Part shown: in pieces, positions 49,247 through 58,289 of the stretch
Layout of the letters: each line of letters opens with the position of its first letter
Position numbering within the stretch: position 1 is the first letter of the stretch
Assembly (NCBI RefSeq): GCF_004138335.1
Contig: NZ_RYFW01000001.1
Location: 2,232,001 to 2,296,000, forward strand
Length of the DNA stretch: 64,000 nucleotides
Source of the DNA: Peristeroidobacter agariperforans
GTDB lineage: Bacteria; Pseudomonadota; Gammaproteobacteria; Steroidobacterales; Steroidobacteraceae
Direction of reading: 5' to 3'
Made by a program: the position numbers and the translations under genes
Notes under the pieces: generated by a model
Databases searched by the model: none
What the model was told of the DNA's origin: nothing
Seen by the model: only the letters and a program-made list of their open reading frames with translations

Positions 49247-51322
49247 ATGCGGCCATTCCGTTGCGCGGTACAGCTTGTTTTGCAGGGCGCGATTCTCGCG
49301 GTCCTTGCTCATTCGACTTGGGCCGGCGCCGCCGACGTCGATGCCGCCCGCCTGCTCGCTGCTCCTGGCAACAACGCTGACTGGCTCACGCACGGCCGCA
49401 CTTACGACGAACAGCGCTTCAGTCCGCTGGCGAAGATTCACCAGGGCAACGTCAACGAGCTGAAGCTCGCCTGGTTCTACGATTTCGACACCACGCGCGG
49501 CCAGGAAGCGACGCCGCTGGTGATCGACGGCGTCATGTATGTCACATCGTCGTGGAGCAAGGTGTTTGCACTCGATGCGCGCACCGGTCGCGAGCTGTGG
49601 CGCTTCGATCCCAAAGTCGACGGCGCCAAGGCCATCGATGCCTGCTGCGACGTCGTCAATCGCGGTGTTGCTGCATGGGGAGATCGTGTGTTCGTCGGCA
49701 CGCTCGACGGACGTTTGATCGCGCTCGATCGCGCGACCGGCAAACTCGCGTGGTCCGTCCAGACGACCGATCCCACCAAGCGCTACACCATCACCGGCGC
49801 GCCCCGCGTGATCGCGGGCAAAGTCATCATCGGCAATGGTGGTGGTGAGATGGGCGTGCGCGGCTATGTCTCTGCCTACGATGCGAACGACGGCAAGATG
49901 GCGTGGCGTTTCTATACCGTGCCGGGCAATCCCAAAGATGGCTTCGAAAGCCCGGCGCTCGAGCGGGCTGCGAAGACCTGGCACGGCGAGTGGTGGAAGT
50001 ACGGTGGCGGCGGCACCGTGTGGGATTCGATGGCCTACGACCCGCAGCTCGATCTTCTCTATATCGGCGTCGGCAACGGCAGCCCTTGGAATCATCAGAT
50101 CCGCTCCAAGGGCGAAGGTGACAATCTGTATTTGTCTTCGATCGTGGCGTTGCGCCCGTCGACTGGCGAGTACGTGTGGCATTTCCAGACGACGCCGGCG
50201 GAGTCGTGGGACTTCACCGCGACTCAGCACATCATCCTGGCCGATCTCACGATCGATGGCAAAGCCCGCAAGGTGCTGATGCAGGCGCCGAAGAACGGCT
50301 TCTTTTATGTGATCGATCGCGCCACGGGCGAGTTCATTCACGCCAAGAACTATGTGCACGTGACCTGGACGACGGGGCTCGATCCGAAGACCGGCCGGCC
50401 CGGCATGGTGCCCGAGGCGCGCTATCTGCGAGAGCCGGCGATGGTGTCCCCAGGGCCGCTCGGTGCGCACAACTGGTATCCGATGTCTTTCAGCCCGCAG
50501 ACGCAGCTGGCGTATATCCCGGCGTTGGAAGCGTCGAGCTATTACAAACACGACGACGGGTTTCAGTTCCGCGATCGCACTTGGAATACGGGAATTCAGA
50601 TCTCGCGCGACCCCGCGAATGCGAAGACGGTTGCCGACGCAGCTAAGGGCAAAGGCGGAGCGATGTTGCTCGCGTGGGATCCCGTGGCTCAGCGTGAAGT
50701 GTGGCGAGTGAATTATCCGCGTGCGGGCAACGGTGGCTTGCTCACGACCGGTGGCAAGCTGGTGTTTCAGGGTTCGGTCGACGGCATGTTCAACGCGTAC
50801 GCCGCCGATTCGGGCGCGCGCTTGTGGTCGCAGGATGTGCAGAACGCGATCCTCGGCGGCCCGGTGACGTTCGAACTGGATGGCGAGCAATATGTGACGG
50901 CGTTGGCGGGCATCGGCGGTGTGGCGGTTGCTGGTGTTCTTGGCGCGTCGCAGCCTCGTAGCCAATATGGTCGTGTTGTGACGTTCAAGATGGGTGGCAA
51001 GGCGGAATTGCCGGCGTTGATCTCCAACAACGTGCGCAAGCCGCCGGATGTGCGCAGGGCGAACGCGGAAGGCGATGTTGCATCGGGGCAGCGTACGTAC
51101 GACAACGTTTGCTCCGTGTGCCACGGAATGAATGCGCGTAGTGAGACGGCGATCCCGGACTTGCGTTACTCGACCGCCATCGTTTCTCGCGACACGTTCA
51201 AGTCGATCGTGATTGATGGGGTGCGTGCGAGTAAGGGGATGGTGGGGTTTGGCTCGACGCTAACGCCGGCTCAGGCGGAGGAGATCCGGGCTTATCTGGT
51301 GTCGTTGGCGGTTGCGCTCTAA
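49247..51322 (+). CDS. PQQ-dependent quinohaemoprotein alcohol dehydrogenase
   Basis: A 691-residue periplasmic enzyme with signal peptide (LVLQGAILAVLAHSTWAGA). The N-terminal part is an eight-bladed PQQ propeller with the diagnostic vicinal cysteines Cys133-Cys134 (DACCDVVNRG) and tryptophan-docking repeats. The C-terminal cytochrome c domain has CSVCHG at residues 622-627. This places it among type II quinohaemoprotein alcohol dehydrogenases, which oxidise primary alcohols or aldehydes and pass electrons to the respiratory chain. No PQQ-synthesis gene is in the window. The large inverted-repeat element follows it. Confidence 0.93.
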   Translation: MRPFRCAVQLVLQGAILAVLAHSTWAGAADVDAARLLAAPGNNADWLTHGRTYDEQRFSPLAKIHQGNVNELKLAWFYDFDTTRGQEATPLVIDGVMYVTSSWSKVFALDARTGRELWRFDPKVDGAKAIDACCDVVNRGVAAWGDRVFVGTLDGRLIALDRATGKLAWSVQTTDPTKRYTITGAPRVIAGKVIIGNGGGEMGVRGYVSAYDANDGKMAWRFYTVPGNPKDGFESPALERAAKTWHGEWWKYGGGGTVWDSMAYDPQLDLLYIGVGNGSPWNHQIRSKGEGDNLYLSSIVALRPSTGEYVWHFQTTPAESWDFTATQHIILADLTIDGKARKVLMQAPKNGFFYVIDRATGEFIHAKNYVHVTWTTGLDPKTGRPGMVPEARYLREPAMVSPGPLGAHNWYPMSFSPQTQLAYIPALEASSYYKHDDGFQFRDRTWNTGIQISRDPANAKTVADAAKGKGGAMLLAWDPVAQREVWRVNYPRAGNGGLLTTGGKLVFQGSVDGMFNAYAADSGARLWSQDVQNAILGGPVTFELDGEQYVTALAGIGGVAVAGVLGASQPRSQYGRVVTFKMGGKAELPALISNNVRKPPDVRRANAEGDVASGQRTYDNVCSVCHGMNARSETAIPDLRYSTAIVSRDTFKSIVIDGVRASKGMVGFGSTLTPAQAEEIRAYLVSLAVAL

Positions 51323-51362
51323 GCCTTCTTAAGACTTCTAAGAGAAGAGGCGTTGGTGCTCG

Positions 51363-51517
51363 CATCGCCAGGGCGGGGTATCTCTTCCCGGCACCGGGCG
51401 CCGGCCGTCGCGCATTCCGCTCCTTGCCGCACGTCCATGATGAGCCCTGCTGTTGCGGCCCCATCCCTGTGCCGCAAAGCTGCCGGGAAGAGATACCCCG
51501 CCCTGTCGCTGGCGATG
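51363..51517. repeat. 155-bp element with long, nearly perfect inverted arms
   Basis: Arms at 51370-51393 and 51481-51504 are perfect 24-bp complements. A further 7 bp pair outside (CATCGCC 51363-51369 with GGCGATG 51511-51517), separated by a 6-nt bulge on one side. The loop contains its own hairpin, TTGCGGC (51453-51459) with GCCGCAA (51471-51477). A shorter AGGAGGA/TCCTCCT pair (51539-51545, 51572-51578) follows. It fills the 345-bp gap between the PQQ dehydrogenase and the amidohydrolase and contains no credible gene. It may be a MITE-like or structured RNA element. Confidence 0.75.
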
Positions 51518-51667
51518 GCGCGACTGAGCGGCTGGCGTAGGAGGAGAGTCGTAGCTTTCGGGCTGTAACTTTCCTCCTCTTCCCGTGCTAAACCTCCTGA
51601 GTGCCTTGGCGGCAAGAGATCCGCTTGGCAGACTCCGCCCCTTCCAAACCGTCACGGAAGCCTCGAC

Positions 51668-53665
51668 ATGACCCGCTCAATGGCGTTGGTTGCTCTCCTT
51701 GCCACTCTCATCTCCTTGCCCGCGCTCGCTGCCGAAACCCGGCACACCGTAATCCTCGGTGGCAACAAGGCCGGTATACAAATAACGAACGTCGCTGCCG
51801 ACGGCACGCGTGAAGTCTCATACGAGTTCACCGACCGCGGTCGTGGGCCAAAGATCGTCAGTCGGATCAAGGTCAACGAAGCAGGCTTGCCGGTCTCTGT
51901 GCAGGCCAGTGGCAACGACTATCTGAAGGTGCCGGTGAAGGAGACGTTCACGCTCGAACAGGGTGTCGCGCGTTGGAAGAACGATGCAGAGAGCGGCGAG
52001 AAGAAACTCACGGCGCCGGCGTTCTATGTCAGCTTGCAAAGCGTCCCCGAAGAAGGGGCGCTGCTCGCCAACGCGCTATTGAAAGCCGAAGGGCAGAAGT
52101 TGGCGCTACTGCCTGAAGGGCAGGCGACTGCGCAGCGCGGCGATGAGGTGACGTTGAAGTCCGCCTCCGGCACGCGCCGAGTCATGAGTTACGAAATCTC
52201 CGGTCTTGGCTTCGCACCGGAAACGATCTGGCTCGATGAGAACGGTGCGTTCTTCGCAGCTGTGAGTAGTTGGTCCTCCTTCATCCTCGAGGGTTGGGAA
52301 TCGAGCGTCTCAGAACTCATGGAGTTGCAGGACAAGCGCGCCAACGTGCGCATGCAGGAGAGCGCGCGTGCGCTGACGAGGATGCCGAAGGGGCCGCTCG
52401 CGATCGTCAACGCCAATCTGTTCGACTCGCAGACCGGTAAGTCCATTCCGGGCTCGACTGTTCTGGTCGAAGGCAATCGCATCAAGGCGGTCGGCGCAGA
52501 CGGCAAAGTCGCGATTCCCGCTGGGGCCGAACGGATCGATGCGCGCGGGCGTGCGCTCTTGCCGGGCCTGGCGGATATGCACGTGCATCTCGGTGAGCAC
52601 GAGGGCGTGCAGCACCTTGCGGCTGGTGTGACGATGGTGCGCGACATGGCCAACGATCCCGATGCACTGCTCGGTTTCAAACGTCGCTTCGATGCGGGCG
52701 AGGAGCTCGGCCCGCGCATCTTCATGTCCGGCATCATCGAAGGTCCCGGTCCGTTTGCCGGTCCGACGAAGGTGCTCGTCGACAACGAAGCGAAGGCGCG
52801 CGAGGCAGTCGATAACTACGCCAAGCTCGGCTATCAAGGCGTGAAGATCTACAGCTCGGTCAAGCCGGAGCTGGTGCCCGTCATCGCCAAGCTAGCGCAC
52901 GACAAAGGGCTGCGCGTCGGCGGTCATGTGCCGGCGTACATGACCGCGCGCCAGTTCATCGAAGCGGGCGCGGATGAGATGCAGCACATCAACTTCGTTT
53001 TCCTGAACTTCTTCTTCGATGAAGTGCAGGACACGCGTACGCCCGCACGTTTCACATCGGTGGCGCAGCGTGGGTCGAAGTTGGATCTCAACTCCTCCGA
53101 AGTGCGCTCCTTCGTGCAATTGATGAAGGACAAGCACGTCGTGCTCGATCCCACCGTGACCGTGTTCAACACGATGATGACCCGCCAGCCCGGCACCGTC
53201 GGCCCCGGCTATGCGCCGATCGCAGGCCGGTTGCCGCCGCAGATCCGCCGCTCGCTGCTCACGGGGGGCTTGCCGATTCCGAAAGGCAGCGAGCAGCAGT
53301 ATCGCGACTCGGCCGACGCGTTGTTACGAATGATCAAGCTGCTCTATGACTCGGGGATTACGCTGGTTGCGGGCACTGACGACCTGCCGGGTTTCACCTT
53401 GCACCGTGAATTGGAGTTGTATGTGCAGGCAGGCATTTCGGCGCCGGAGACATTGCGTATCGCGACATTGAACGCCGCGAAAGTGCTCGAGCGCGAGGCG
53501 GACCTGGGCGCGATCGCGCCTGGAAAAATTGCGGACATGATCCTGGTCGACGGCGACCCGGCGCGCCGGATCAGCGATATCAGAAACACCGACCTGGTCG
53601 TAAAAGACGGCAAAGTTTACGAAGTGGACGCGCTCTATCGCAGCATCGGCGTGCTGCCGCGTTGA
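51668..53665 (+). CDS. Secreted amidohydrolase with N-terminal extension
   Basis: A 665-residue exported protein (signal peptide MALVALLATLISLPALA). Residues about 25-230 are a domain without a recognised family. From about 235 it is an imidazolonepropionase-like amidohydrolase: LAIVNANLFDSQTGK, metal motif GLADMHVHLG, His in VGGHVPAY and QHINF, and Asp in AGTDDLPGF. The metal site looks complete. The end DLVVKDGKVYEV matches the tail seen at positions 1-61, showing that such proteins recur in this genome. Relatives act on cyclic amides, dipeptides or organophosphate-like substrates. It probably acts in the periplasm. Confidence 0.88.
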   Translation: MTRSMALVALLATLISLPALAAETRHTVILGGNKAGIQITNVAADGTREVSYEFTDRGRGPKIVSRIKVNEAGLPVSVQASGNDYLKVPVKETFTLEQGVARWKNDAESGEKKLTAPAFYVSLQSVPEEGALLANALLKAEGQKLALLPEGQATAQRGDEVTLKSASGTRRVMSYEISGLGFAPETIWLDENGAFFAAVSSWSSFILEGWESSVSELMELQDKRANVRMQESARALTRMPKGPLAIVNANLFDSQTGKSIPGSTVLVEGNRIKAVGADGKVAIPAGAERIDARGRALLPGLADMHVHLGEHEGVQHLAAGVTMVRDMANDPDALLGFKRRFDAGEELGPRIFMSGIIEGPGPFAGPTKVLVDNEAKAREAVDNYAKLGYQGVKIYSSVKPELVPVIAKLAHDKGLRVGGHVPAYMTARQFIEAGADEMQHINFVFLNFFFDEVQDTRTPARFTSVAQRGSKLDLNSSEVRSFVQLMKDKHVVLDPTVTVFNTMMTRQPGTVGPGYAPIAGRLPPQIRRSLLTGGLPIPKGSEQQYRDSADALLRMIKLLYDSGITLVAGTDDLPGFTLHRELELYVQAGISAPETLRIATLNAAKVLEREADLGAIAPGKIADMILVDGDPARRISDIRNTDLVVKDGKVYEVDALYRSIGVLPR

Positions 53666-53742
53666 GGGCGGAACCGGCCCGGTGTCAAGTCCGTTTCTCA
53701 GCTAACTCACATTGGTGCCCGAGCGAGGGGCGGGAGTTGGCA

Positions 53743-54171
53743 ATGACGACATTGAGGAACAATCTGTTGATAGCCGCGACGGTGGGATTGATGGCGCTCG
53801 GCGGCTGCGCCACCACCGGCGGCAGCTTGAGCAGTTCGGCGAGTCGACTGGAGCGCAACGCGAATGCTCTTCACGACGAGGCTCAGGATGATGATGCGCG
53901 TTCGGGATTCCAGCGCGATGCCAGGGAGCTGGCGGAAGAGGCGCGTGAGTTCCGTCGCACCGTGGAGGACCGCAGTTCTTCGAAAGAAGATATGCGAGAA
54001 GCTTTCAGCGACGTGTCAAAGCGCTATCATGCGATGAGAGATGAAGTGGAGCGTTCGCAGAGCCGGGAAGCGGAACAGGAGTTTCGGCCAGTCACTGAGG
54101 CCTACCTGGACGTGGAGCGCGAGATGCGCTCGCGCGACGACGATCGGGATCGGTATGCGAGCGACGATTGA
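53743..54171 (+). CDS. Small coiled-coil lipoprotein
   Basis: About 142 residues from the ATG at 53743. The lipobox GGCATT near residue 21 marks a lipoprotein. The rest is almost entirely charged helix (RDARELAEEAREFRRTVEDR, VERSQSREAEQEF) with a terminal RDDDRDRYASDD tail. It could be a periplasmic coiled-coil. No family was recognised. The DUF2845 gene follows 18 bp downstream. Confidence 0.75.
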   Translation: MTTLRNNLLIAATVGLMALGGCATTGGSLSSSASRLERNANALHDEAQDDDARSGFQRDARELAEEAREFRRTVEDRSSSKEDMREAFSDVSKRYHAMRDEVERSQSREAEQEFRPVTEAYLDVEREMRSRDDDRDRYASDD

Positions 54172-54189
54172 TCCGGGATCAAATATCGA

Positions 54190-54513
54190 TTGGGTAACCG
54201 TCTATACAGCCTGATCTGTCTGACGGCGCTGGCGGCACCTGTGGCTGCCAGCGCCGATTCCATGCGCTGTGGCAAATGGGTCGTCAGCGAATCCGTGACC
54301 GTGGGCGAGTTGCTCAGCAAGTGCGGCGAGCCGCAAAGCCGGGAAGTCACCAAGGACGACGTCTTCATGACCACCGTCAACGGCGGGCGTGTGAAGACGG
54401 GAGCGCAGACGGTGACAGAGCGCTGGATCTACCGGAACTCATCCCGATCTTTGCCGATGCTCGTGGTCATCATGGATGGCAAGATCGTCAGCCTGACGCG
54501 CGCTGACAGCTAG
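54190..54513 (+). CDS. DUF2845-family exported protein
   Basis: A 107-residue protein starting at TTG 54190 with a signal peptide (LYSLICLTALAAPVAASA). The mature part MRCGKWVVSESVTVGELLSK CGEP contains the two conserved Cys of DUF2845, and TERWIYRN and VVIMDGKIVSL are typical later segments. Function unknown; these small proteins resemble SmpA/BamE-like outer-membrane folds. A hairpin terminator follows. Confidence 0.82.
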   Translation: MGNRLYSLICLTALAAPVAASADSMRCGKWVVSESVTVGELLSKCGEPQSREVTKDDVFMTTVNGGRVKTGAQTVTERWIYRNSSRSLPMLVVIMDGKIVSLTRADS

Positions 54514-54534
54514 GCGTCGTTCTTGTTCCGAAGT

Positions 54535-54560
54535 GCGGCCGGGCTGCGTTGCCCGGCCGC
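54535..54560. terminator. Bidirectional 10-bp hairpin between convergent genes
   Basis: GCGGCCGGGC (54535-54544) pairs perfectly with GCCCGGCCGC (54551-54560) around TGCGTT. It lies between the plus-strand DUF2845 gene and the minus-strand gene ending at 54585, so it can serve both. No T-run is present on either side. Confidence 0.6.
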
Positions 54561-54584
54561 GCGAAACTCACGCCGATCGAACGA

Positions 54585-54920
54585 TCACTCGGCCTTGCCG
54601 GCCAGCTTGTTGCAGCTCTGCACGTCGCGCGCACTCATGTCGCGGCCGCGGCTCGCGTAGGACGTGAGCTTGCCCAGCGTTTCCGCCACTTTGCGGCATT
54701 CCTTCATGTACGAGTCCAGGCTGCCACGACGGTCGCCCTTGCCCTCGCACTTGTCGCCTTCACAGCGCCACGTCACGCCGGAGATTTCGGTTTCGGTCGC
54801 AGCCGACACCGGCGTAGCGAGCGTCGCCTGGGCGAGGTACGAAGGGGCCGCCGCCGAAACCAGGTTGCTCGTCGCCAGAGTGCAGACCGCAATCGCACTC
54901 GCCATCGCCAACATACGCAT
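54585..54920 (-). CDS. Small secreted cysteine-containing protein
   Basis: A 111-residue protein from the ATG at 54920, preceded by AAGGAG on the minus strand. The signal peptide is MRMLAMASAIAVCTLATSNLVSA. The mature chain has CEGDKCEGKG, a YMKECRKVAETLGKLTSYASRG helix and SCNKLAGKAE, giving four cysteines that could form two disulfides. It resembles small CC_3452-type proteins, but the family call is uncertain. The 400 bp between its start and the hairpin at 55319 hold no gene or element that I can recognise. Confidence 0.7.
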   Translation of the reverse strand: MRMLAMASAIAVCTLATSNLVSAAAPSYLAQATLATPVSAATETEISGVTWRCEGDKCEGKGDRRGSLDSYMKECRKVAETLGKLTSYASRGRDMSARDVQSCNKLAGKAE

Positions 54921-55318
54921 CGTCAAATCTCCTTGGTGCAACGGATACGTTTGAACGGGGCGCACTGTATGCAGCGCAGGAAGACGAGCCAATGCGTTTT
55001 TCAGCACGAGTGAAATGCCTCGCGCTCAGGAATGAGCTGCGCGTTTTGTGATGCGTACGCGCGCGCTAAATGTTTCTTTGCTGTAGGGAAGCGGCGTTTT
55101 AGTGGCTGTTTTTCTCGAACCGCACGCACATGATGCACGGATTCGCCGCGTTTGTGAAGAATGATGAAAGAAAGATTAGCTCTGCAAGTTGCAGTTACAA
55201 GCCGTGCGCAAAATTCGCGGATCGGCGACAAGGCGAGGAGTGCGTCAGAGATTCGACGCTGCTCGTTACGACTGCAAAGAAACGTTGGCGAGTGTAACGA
55301 AATCTATCGGCGAGGGAG

Positions 55319-55345
55319 GCGAGCCGGAGATTGCCTCCGGCTCGC
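55319..55345 (-). terminator. Hairpin terminator of the tri-domain redox gene
   Basis: GCGAGCCGGAG (55319-55329) pairs perfectly with CTCCGGCTCGC (55335-55345) around ATTGC. It lies 10 bp past the stop of the minus-strand gene at 55355. There is no T-run. Confidence 0.6.
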
Positions 55346-55354
55346 TTGCAGCGA

Positions 55355-57076
55355 TCAGGTCTTGGGCATGTCGCTGAACAGCTCGGCCTGGTTCGGCTCC
55401 GCGCTCTTCGGCTGCGTATGGTCTTCTTTGACGTTGCGATAGCGGATCACGCCAAACACCATCTCTTCCCAGGTCTGCTCACCCCAGGTGACTTCGCGGT
55501 TCGGGTCCGGGTTCGCTTTGTTCTGCACCGAGTTGTCGAACACTTGTGTGTAGACGATGCGGGTGCCGGCCGGGACCGTCAGGGGCTTCGCGAGATCGTA
55601 GGTCGACTGCCAGTTGAAGTCGTAGGTCGGAATGTTGATCAGCGTCTCTTCACGCCCGTCCGGGTAGTGCGCAACGAAGCTCGATGACTTGCCGCGGAAG
55701 TGCGCGTGCGGGTGCAGGCTGAAGATGACCGCATCCTGATCGAACTTACGCTCGGCCTTCTCCACGTGATACTTGGTGTTCGGCGGGATCTTCAGCTTGG
55801 CGTTGACGAAGATCATGCTGCGGAAGTTGTACTTCGGCGGAGCCTTCATGAAGTACAAACCCATGCGGGTCACGTCCGTGAGCACCTGGCCATTCGGCGT
55901 GTAGTGCACCTGGAAGTGCAGCTTCGCCTTCGCCGGCAGGAGAATGCCATTGTCCTTCGGTACTTGCAGCGGCTGCGCGCCCGGGACGTAGTTGTTCAAG
56001 CTGATGTTGCCGCGAACCTCGCCGCCCGCCGACGCGATGATGTGATGAAGCACCGCTCGCTGACCTGGCAGGAAGTCGACGGCCCGCACCCAAACGTCAT
56101 GATCGAGCGGGTTGTCGAGCTTGATGTTCTGATAGGGGATCGTGCCTGTCGCCGGCGTCGTGAACGGCGGCAGCTCGATCACCAGGTCCGGCTCGCCCAG
56201 TTCCCACTTCGGCCAATCCTTCTTCTGCGACAACAACGGATCTGCACCCGCGCCGCGCGGCGAGCCGGCTTCGATCCAGTGGACCAGTGTCTTCGCCTGC
56301 GCCGGGCTCAGGCCGCGATCGTTGCTGAACACGCCGTAGTGCGGATCGGCGTGCCATGGCGGCATGCGCTGCGTGCGTACGACTTCGCGAATCATCGGCG
56401 AGAAGCCGCGGATCATGTCGTAGTTGGTCATCTGCCATGGGCCGATGCCCCCCTGGCGATGACACACGACGCACTTGTCCATGAGGATCGGCGCGACTTC
56501 CTTTTCGTAGGAGATATTGGCGTGCGCGCTGCGCTTGTCGCGCTCGGGCATCTTGATCGTGCAGCCCTTGGCGGCAGTGGCGGCGGGCACGGGCTTGCCG
56601 GCCATCACCGCGTCGAGCGCGCCAGCGACACCGCCGGCATCGCCGCGATAAGCGATCTTCCAGCCCTTCGTATTCAGAACCAGTACTTCGCCGTTGCTGC
56701 TCAGGTTCAGCGATTCGCCGACCAGCTGCGCGCCATCCAGCATGATGGGCAGCTTGATGCCGGCCTGGGTCGCTTCTTTGGCGACCGCTTGCAGCGAATC
56801 GCTCAAATTCGAATTGATCGCCAGGAATGTCACGCCCTGCGCTTCGTATTTGCCTTGCAGGGCCTGCACGGCGGTGACTGCCTGGCGGGACGCGTCGCAG
56901 CCGTTGCCTTGTGCGAGCAGCACCACGGCTTTCATGTCAGAAAGATAGTAGAGCTCGTGGGAGACGCCCCGATGATCCGTCAGGCGAAAATTGTCCGCGA
57001 CGCCGGCTGCGGCCAGCACGTGCGGGCTCAGCAAGAACGACGCCAGCAGGATCCCGGCACGATGAAGGTTGCGCAT
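55355..57076 (-). CDS. Redoxin - cytochrome c - copper-monooxygenase-like fusion protein
   Basis: About 573 residues from the ATG at 57076, exported by a signal peptide (LLASFLLSPHVLAAAG). Residues about 25-170 form a thioredoxin-like redoxin domain with a single Cys in QGNGCDASRQ, so disulfide chemistry is doubtful. Residues about 195-295 carry a c-type haem site (CVVCHRQGG) and a following Met. Residues about 300-560 resemble the copper-binding domains of ascorbate-dependent monooxygenases, with histidines in VLHHIIAS, HFQVHYTP and SLHPHAHFRG. All three modules point to periplasmic redox work. It is divergent from the PDLQGVWTN protein and esterase, across a 214-bp gap, suggesting joint control. 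Confidence 0.78.
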   Translation of the reverse strand: MRNLHRAGILLASFLLSPHVLAAAGVADNFRLTDHRGVSHELYYLSDMKAVVLLAQGNGCDASRQAVTAVQALQGKYEAQGVTFLAINSNLSDSLQAVAKEATQAGIKLPIMLDGAQLVGESLNLSSNGEVLVLNTKGWKIAYRGDAGGVAGALDAVMAGKPVPAATAAKGCTIKMPERDKRSAHANISYEKEVAPILMDKCVVCHRQGGIGPWQMTNYDMIRGFSPMIREVVRTQRMPPWHADPHYGVFSNDRGLSPAQAKTLVHWIEAGSPRGAGADPLLSQKKDWPKWELGEPDLVIELPPFTTPATGTIPYQNIKLDNPLDHDVWVRAVDFLPGQRAVLHHIIASAGGEVRGNISLNNYVPGAQPLQVPKDNGILLPAKAKLHFQVHYTPNGQVLTDVTRMGLYFMKAPPKYNFRSMIFVNAKLKIPPNTKYHVEKAERKFDQDAVIFSLHPHAHFRGKSSSFVAHYPDGREETLINIPTYDFNWQSTYDLAKPLTVPAGTRIVYTQVFDNSVQNKANPDPNREVTWGEQTWEEMVFGVIRYRNVKEDHTQPKSAEPNQAELFSDMPKT

Positions 57077-57290
57077 GTGAATTCCGTTTAACCGATTGGC
57101 CGACAAAGTGAATTGGGCTCAGTTAGTGTGCGTTGGGATGTGCGCGCTGTCCACGCGCGAGCGGGGTCAATTCGTCGCGGGCGACGCCTTCTTGATAATT
57201 CTTGTGCGTGTCCTGCGACGGGGTCGTGTTGACGTATCGATACAATTCAGCGACAGCTGCGTTCCACGTCACAAATCGACGAGGTGGGGG

Positions 57291-58289
57291 ATGAACAAGG
57301 GACTGCCGATCGGACTTGCCATTGCGCTTGCAGTGGCAGCCATGACGGCGCACTCGGCGGACGGCGCCAGCCGTCGCTATCAGGCGCCGCGGCTCGCGGA
57401 CGGCACGCCGGATCTGCAAGGTGTCTGGACCAATCAAACGGCGACACCGATGGAGCGTGCGGTGGAGCTTGGGACACGCCGTGCATTTACCGATGCAGAG
57501 GCGGCGGCAATCAGCAAAGCAGCGATCGCGGCGGTCGAGGCCGACGCCCAGCCAAGCGATCCTGACAAGAAGATCGAAGCGGCTGCGTCGCTGCCGCCGG
57601 TTGGCAATTACAACTTGTTCTGGACCGATCGCGGCATGAGCGTGGCGCAGATCGACGGAGAGTATCGAACCTCGATGATCATCGAGCCGCTCAACGGCCG
57701 TGTGCCGCCGCTCACCGAAGCTGCGCAGCAGCGGATGACCGCGACGAAGATCGGCCGTTCCAATGACGGGCCGGAGGGGCGGGCGCTCGGTGAGCGATGT
57801 TTGCTGTCGTTCGGTTACGCATCGGGACCGCCGATGCTGCCGGTCATGTACAACAGCTACTACCAGATCGTGCAGTCGCCGGGCTACGTGATGATCCTGG
57901 TCGAGATGGTTCACGACGCGCGTATCATCCGCATCGATGACAAGCACGTGCCGAGCTCGGTGCGGAAGTGGATGGGCGATTCGGTGGGGCGCTGGGAAGG
58001 CGACACGCTCGTGGTCGAGACGCGCAACTTTCGCCAGGAGCAGAGCTTCCGAGGCTCATCGGAGCAGGCGGTGATAACGGAAAGATTTACGCGAGTGGCG
58101 GACGACAAGATCGTGTATCGCTTCACGATCGACGATCCGGCGACCTTCACCGAGCGCATCACCGGTGAGCTGCCGTTCGCCCCGGCGAACGGCAACATCT
58201 ACGAGTATGCTTGCCACGAGGGCAACTACGCGTTGCCGGGAATCTTGTCCGGGGCGCGCGAAGAAGAGAAGGCTGCGGCGGCGAAGTAA
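57291..58289 (+). CDS. Secreted protein of unknown family (PDLQGVWTN type), copy 2
   Basis: About 332 residues from the ATG at 57291, preceded by GAGGTGGGGG. The signal peptide is IGLAIALAVAAMTAHSADG. It is clearly paralogous to the protein at 44430, sharing the segments PDLQGxWTN, ERCLLxFG, PPMLPVMYNS, VEMVHDARIIR, VRKWMGDSxGRW and YACHEGNYALPGIL. Its stop overlaps the esterase start by one base (TAATG), so the two are translationally coupled. The family has no recognised name; a periplasmic enzyme or binding role is possible. Confidence 0.78.
   Translation: MNKGLPIGLAIALAVAAMTAHSADGASRRYQAPRLADGTPDLQGVWTNQTATPMERAVELGTRRAFTDAEAAAISKAAIAAVEADAQPSDPDKKIEAAASLPPVGNYNLFWTDRGMSVAQIDGEYRTSMIIEPLNGRVPPLTEAAQQRMTATKIGRSNDGPEGRALGERCLLSFGYASGPPMLPVMYNSYYQIVQSPGYVMILVEMVHDARIIRIDDKHVPSSVRKWMGDSVGRWEGDTLVVETRNFRQEQSFRGSSEQAVITERFTRVADDKIVYRFTIDDPATFTERITGELPFAPANGNIYEYACHEGNYALPGILSGAREEEKAAAAK

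Noticed and set aside
49232-51124. A 630-codon minus-strand frame opposite the PQQ dehydrogenase
   Set aside because: It is the Arg/His/Ala-rich antisense shadow of a clearly identified gene; long empty frames are expected opposite high-GC coding DNA.
55700-57091. A 463-codon plus-strand frame opposite the redoxin-cytochrome fusion
   Set aside because: Composition is Arg/His/Val-rich without motifs, and the minus-strand protein has haem and copper motifs and a signal peptide.
57234-57243. GTATCGATAC palindrome in the divergent gap at 57077-57290
   Set aside because: Ten bases in a 214-bp gap can occur by chance and no second half-site or known operator match was seen.
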